From: an uncultured Bacteroidales bacterium
GTDB taxonomy: Bacteria; Bacteroidota; Bacteroidia; Bacteroidales; UBA932
DNA length: 9,112 bases
Assembly: GCA_946545765.1 (NCBI GenBank)
Contig: CAMNNS010000055.1
Location: 1-9,112, forward strand
Direction: 5' to 3'
The notes under the pieces are model-generated. The model worked only from the letters and a program-made list of their open reading frames with translations. It did not search any database and had not been told where the DNA came from. Below are positions 6,409 through 9,112 of the stretch, piece after piece. The position numbers were made by a program, and so were the translations under genes. Positions within the stretch are counted from its first letter, which is position 1. Every line of letters begins with the position of its first letter.

Positions 6409-7191
6409 AATCACATAAACTCCGTCCCTTATCGGAAGAAGAAAGCTCTCTATAACTCCTTGAGAGCTTTCTTCTTTTATAGTATTAACTAACTTTAATA
6501 TTCCTGCAGTTTTAAGATCTAAATTCTGATTATCATCTGTTGTTTTACCATACCATAAAACATTATCGGCGAGAATAAATCCTTTACTTTTTAGAAGCGG
6601 TTTAACCAATTTATAATAATCTAAATACTCCCTTTTATTAGCATCAATAAAAACTATATCATACTCACCAAACCCACCTTCTGTAACTTTATTTGTGTCA
6701 TTCTGTATAGCTATTATATTCTTTAATAAATCTTTAGCATCTCCATAAGCTACTTTTACCAAGTGATTTACGCCTCCTCTGCTTAACCCCTCATTTATAA
6801 TATATTCTAACTCATCATTTATTTCAAATGCCTCAACTTTAAATTCTATGTTTTTATACTCTTCAATAAATGGCAACATTGCAGAAGCTAAAGACAAAAG
6901 AGAGTATCCTGTAAATGTACCTATCTCTAATATTTTTATACTCTTAATTTGAGATTCATCTCCAACTATTTCAGAGAGTTCTTCTATCTTATTCTGAATA
7001 TATTTTTTAACAAATAGATGCAGAAATTTCCCTTCCAACTCCCCCACTAACATTTGAGAATGATTTGTTCGGGTGGCTGTTTGACGAATAATCCATCTAA
7101 GAGCTTTTTGCACTTTAAGAGTATAAACTTCTGAATTTTCAGCCTCGTGCAAAAGAGTTTCAACTCTATGTTTTAAATCGGCGTTATTCAT
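6394..7191 (-). CDS. Class I SAM-dependent O-methyltransferase (Methyltransf_3 / CCoAOMT-like)
   Basis: This is a metal-dependent O-methyltransferase of the catechol/caffeoyl-CoA type, presumably acting on a small catechol-like substrate in the cytoplasm. The N-terminal region has the family cap with RTNHSQMLVGELEGKFLHLF around 41-60. The Rossmann core shows motif I ILEIGTFTGYS (87-97), the acidic end of strand 2 with E123 (AFEIN), D151 (YGDAKDLL), and metal ligands D183 (FIDANKREY), D209 and N210 (LADNVLWYG). It ends with LPIRDGVYVIKK, typical of the family. At 265 residues it is longer than the usual 210-220; the extra length sits in charged insertions around 62-84, 106-116 and 158-176. It begins 20 bp after the M16 peptidase stop, so the two are probably cotranscribed. 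The natural substrate is unknown. Confidence 0.92.
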   Translation of the reverse strand: MNNADLKHRVETLLHEAENSEVYTLKVQKALRWIIRQTATRTNHSQMLVGELEGKFLHLFVKKYIQNKIEELSEIVGDESQIKSIKILEIGTFTGYSLLSLASAMLPFIEEYKNIEFKVEAFEINDELEYIINEGLSRGGVNHLVKVAYGDAKDLLKNIIAIQNDTNKVTEGGFGEYDIVFIDANKREYLDYYKLVKPLLKSKGFILADNVLWYGKTTDDNQNLDLKTAGILKLVNTIKEESSQGVIESFLLPIRDGVYVIKKVL

Positions 7192-7211
7192 TTATCTGTA
7201 TCGCGATAAGA

Positions 7212-8507
7212 TTAATAAAAAACTAACCTGCTCATCCTTTTCCAATCTAAAACCTCTTGTGCTACTTGCTGCACCTCTTCGGGAGTAATTGCTTCTATCT
7301 TAGACCTTAAACTCTCTATTGATGTGAGCCGACCTGCTAATAAAAGAGATTTTCCATTTGTAAGACATTGAGATTCTACATTATCGCTTGAGATAGAGAG
7401 TTGACCAATCATCTGTTTTTTTGCAGCATTAAGATTTTTAACTCCAATAGGAGAGTTTACAATCTTTGCTAATTCATTTTTAACAAGCGATATGCATTTT
7501 TTTAAATATTTATTTTCGCACCCAAAGTAAATAGAAAATGCTCCAGTATCTTTATATGTTATATAGCTCGCCTCTACTTGATATACAAGAGCATGTTTCT
7601 CTCTAAGACTCATACTTAAACGAGAATTTAGTGCTGGCCCACCGAGAATATTAGTAATTAAAGAGAGTACTAACCTCTTTTTTGAATTATAATAAGAATA
7701 AGCAGAACAACCTATTATACAATGGGCTTGGCGTAAACCTCTCTTTTCTTCCTTTATAAAATATCTCCCTTTTGACAATTCTTCTACACTATTATATTCT
7801 TTTTTTATAAAATCTAACGATGTGTATGGTATATAATTATTATCATTTTGATATGAGGTCTTAGTTTCCTTTGGGAATAGAGAAGCTTTTTTTCTCCATT
7901 TGTTTAATTCATTAGTAACAATATCTTTTAAAAAATCTTCATTAAAATTTCCTGCAATAGTCAATGTCATATTTTGGGGGACAAAAAACTTTTTGAGATT
8001 ATCTTTAAGTATTTTAGAGGTAATTTTCTCTAATGTTTTATTCTCTCCAAGTATAGAATAACCGAGAGATGTTCCTTTAAATAACTCACTTTCAAATGTA
8101 TCATATAACAATTCGGTTGGGGAGTCTATATAGGTTATAATCTCATCATTAACAACTACTTTCTCTTTCTTTAATTCTTCCTCTGGAAAATTAGAAGAGA
8201 ATACTACCTCAAATAAAAGTTCTACAGCTTTTTTAATATCCTCTTTTAAAGTTGTGGTATATATTACTATACGCTCTTTTGTTGTATAAGCGTTCATATC
8301 GCCTCCTACTCTCTCTAATGTACTGCTTATTTTTACAGAGTTTCTTTTTGTCGTCCCTTTAAATAACATATGCTCAGTAAGATGAGCAAGACCATTATAC
8401 TTCGGATCTTCGTTTCTTGTCCCCATTCCAATGCTTAAAACACAATAGGCTACGGGAGAAGATGTTTTCTTAAAATAAAAAAGTAACTTTTCTAAACTAT
8501 TCTTCAT
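7212..8507 (-). CDS. M16-family zinc metallopeptidase (insulinase/processing-peptidase type)
   Basis: This is a single M16B unit of 431 residues, the size of bacterial processing-peptidase-like enzymes. The N-terminal half has the inverted zinc motif HLTEH (H42, E45, H46; E45 catalytic) followed by MLFKGT, and a third ligand at E122 (VVVNDEI), 76 residues on as in mitochondrial processing peptidase. The C-terminal half has the substrate-binding Arg and Tyr pattern LNSRLSMSLREKHALVYQV. It is therefore likely an active enzyme rather than an inactive partner. There is no signal peptide from the chosen start, so it is probably cytoplasmic. The frame stays open upstream to an ATG at 8789, but that adds 94 residues unlike the family and would overlap the divergent lipoprotein gene. 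The ATG at 8507 places MKNSLEKLLFYF just before the first family strand and follows a good -7 element. The methyltransferase gene follows 20 bp downstream. Confidence 0.95.
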   Translation of the reverse strand: MKNSLEKLLFYFKKTSSPVAYCVLSIGMGTRNEDPKYNGLAHLTEHMLFKGTTKRNSVKISSTLERVGGDMNAYTTKERIVIYTTTLKEDIKKAVELLFEVVFSSNFPEEELKKEKVVVNDEIITYIDSPTELLYDTFESELFKGTSLGYSILGENKTLEKITSKILKDNLKKFFVPQNMTLTIAGNFNEDFLKDIVTNELNKWRKKASLFPKETKTSYQNDNNYIPYTSLDFIKKEYNSVEELSKGRYFIKEEKRGLRQAHCIIGCSAYSYYNSKKRLVLSLITNILGGPALNSRLSMSLREKHALVYQVEASYITYKDTGAFSIYFGCENKYLKKCISLVKNELAKIVNSPIGVKNLNAAKKQMIGQLSISSDNVESQCLTNGKSLLLAGRLTSIESLRSKIEAITPEEVQQVAQEVLDWKRMSRLVFY

Positions 8508-8528
8508 ATAGGCTCTATTTAGCAACGC

Positions 8529-8536
8529 CAAATTTA
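8529..8536 (-). promoter_or_regulatory. Bacteroidota -7 promoter element for the M16-OMT pair
   Basis: The minus strand reads TAAATTTG, a perfect TAnnTTTG match 21 bases before the ATG at 8507, which supports that start over the upstream one at 8789. No -33 element at the standard spacing is evident. Confidence 0.6.
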
Positions 8537-8555
8537 TTAAAATTGTAACAAAAAG

Positions 8556-8574
8556 TCTTAAAGTAACTCTTAAA
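8556..8574. repeat. Short direct repeat upstream of the M16 promoter
   Basis: TCTTAAA occurs twice, at 8556-8562 and 8568-8574, 12 bases start to start (TTTAAGA on the minus strand, where it lies upstream of the M16 -7 element). It could be a pair of protein contact sites, but two AT-rich heptamers are weak evidence. Confidence 0.2.
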
Positions 8575-8636
8575 TCCTTATCAGAAAATTCACCGCTATA
8601 ATACTGTAAACCCATCTGTTGAATTAAGATATTGCA

Positions 8637-8644
8637 TAGATTTG
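8637..8644 (+). promoter_or_regulatory. Bacteroidota -7 promoter element for the small lipoprotein gene
   Basis: The plus strand reads TAGATTTG, a TAnnTTTG match ending 71 bases before the ATG at 8716. A TTG at 8619-8621 lies 15 bases upstream, shorter than the normal spacer. The leader would be the longest in this window. No stable structure is obvious in it. Confidence 0.45.
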
Positions 8645-8715
8645 CAACACTTATATATAAATAAGCATCTATATTTAGGAAAGTAAAAATATTGTTTAAC
8701 TTAATAATAAGAAAA

Positions 8716-9112
8716 ATGAAAAGAATTTTAACAGTTACATTAGTATTTGCACTTGTTGCATTTGTTTTCTCTTCTTGTAGTAAAGACAAGAAAGATAAAG
8801 AATTAAAGACTTTAGAAGGAACATCTTGGGCAGCAGATGCTATGACTCCTTACGGAAAGCCTATAAAATCAACATTAGATTTTGCCCCTTCAACAGATTC
8901 ATTTACTCTGCATCTTTATTATCATGACGGTGACGAAGATATTTTTAGGGGGTCATATACTTTCAACAAACCTAATATCAGATTTGATGTTTATGAAGTG
9001 CAGGCTCCTAAAGCCCCAGCTCCTGCTTTAGAAGAACCAGAATTTACATTCTACGGAGTGCTTATTGGTAAGACTTTAAGCTTTGATCTTGAAGGGGTTA
9101 ATTTTGTTTTCA
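8716..9112 (+). CDS. Small lipoprotein, partial (continues past the right edge)
   Basis: An open frame from the ATG at 8716 runs to the window end without a stop, giving 132 complete codons. It begins with a textbook lipoprotein signal: MKR, a hydrophobic stretch (about 4-18), then FSSC with C21 as the lipidated cysteine, followed by a Lys/Asp-rich linker (SKDKKDKEL) that would tether the domain off the membrane. The mature part starts LEGTSWAADAMTPYGK and continues with alternating polar and hydrophobic stretches (STLDFAP, SFTLHLYYHDG, FRGSYTFN, FTFYGVLIGKTLSFDL), which suggests an antiparallel beta barrel of the lipocalin-like or META-like type seen in many small Bacteroidota lipoproteins. 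A PKAPAPAL stretch interrupts two strands. I cannot name the family. It is divergent from the M16 gene. Confidence 0.85.
   Translation, partial: MKRILTVTLVFALVAFVFSSCSKDKKDKELKTLEGTSWAADAMTPYGKPIKSTLDFAPSTDSFTLHLYYHDGDEDIFRGSYTFNKPNIRFDVYEVQAPKAPAPALEEPEFTFYGVLIGKTLSFDLEGVNFVF

Noticed and set aside
8508..8789. A 94-residue N-terminal extension of the M16 peptidase from an upstream ATG at 8789
   Set aside because: It resembles no M16 sequence, would overlap the divergent lipoprotein gene and its signal sequence, and lies upstream of a good -7 element at 8529-8536 that fits the start at 8507.
1..9112. Defence system, CRISPR array, insertion sequence, phage genes, tRNA or rRNA
   Set aside because: There are no spaced repeats, transposase or integrase motifs, terminal inverted repeats or RNA gene signatures, and nearly all of the window is taken up by housekeeping-type genes with similar base composition.

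Overview
The window reads as AT-rich chromosomal DNA of a member of the Bacteroidota, most likely a low-GC Bacteroidales lineage. The support is threefold. The gene families are typical of that phylum: a DUF4783-like secreted protein, a Bacteroidota-style cytidylate kinase P-loop, and lipoproteins with a short lipobox. Start codons mostly lack Shine-Dalgarno sequences. TAnnTTTG, the -7 element of Bacteroidota housekeeping promoters, occurs upstream of all six genes that face out of a divergent gap. I see no mobile element, CRISPR array, tRNA or rRNA, and the content is mainly housekeeping.

Layout, left to right. (1) 1-791, minus strand: rlmH followed by a small membrane-anchored ORF that ends next to the window edge; this ORF may be the front of a broken sensor protein. 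(2) 792-874: divergent promoter gap. (3) 875-1297, plus strand: secreted DUF4783 protein, convergent with the next block. (4) 1306-3202, minus strand: cmk followed 13 bp later by an NtrC-type response regulator that lacks the usual C-terminal DNA-binding domain. (5) 3203-3352: divergent promoter gap. (6) 3353-6373, plus strand: ispH, efp (start overlapping the ispH end by 23 bp) and a transglutaminase-like lipoprotein, tightly packed. (7) 6374-6393: short convergent gap containing an A/U-only hairpin with a GUAA loop. (8) 6394-8507, minus strand: an M16 zinc peptidase followed 20 bp later by a class I O-methyltransferase. (9) 8508-8715: divergent gap. (10) 8716 to the right edge, plus strand: start of a small lipoprotein, cut by the window end.

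Functional themes: ribosome and translation support (RlmH modifies 23S rRNA, EF-P rescues stalled ribosomes), nucleotide and isoprenoid supply (Cmk, IspH), envelope proteins (DUF4783, two lipoproteins, TGase-like protein), proteolysis and methylation (M16, OMT), and one sigma-54 signalling protein. The most unusual item is the response regulator without a helix-turn-helix, which cannot bind an enhancer in the usual way and has no complete kinase gene in the window. I found no convincing evidence of a wholly new system.
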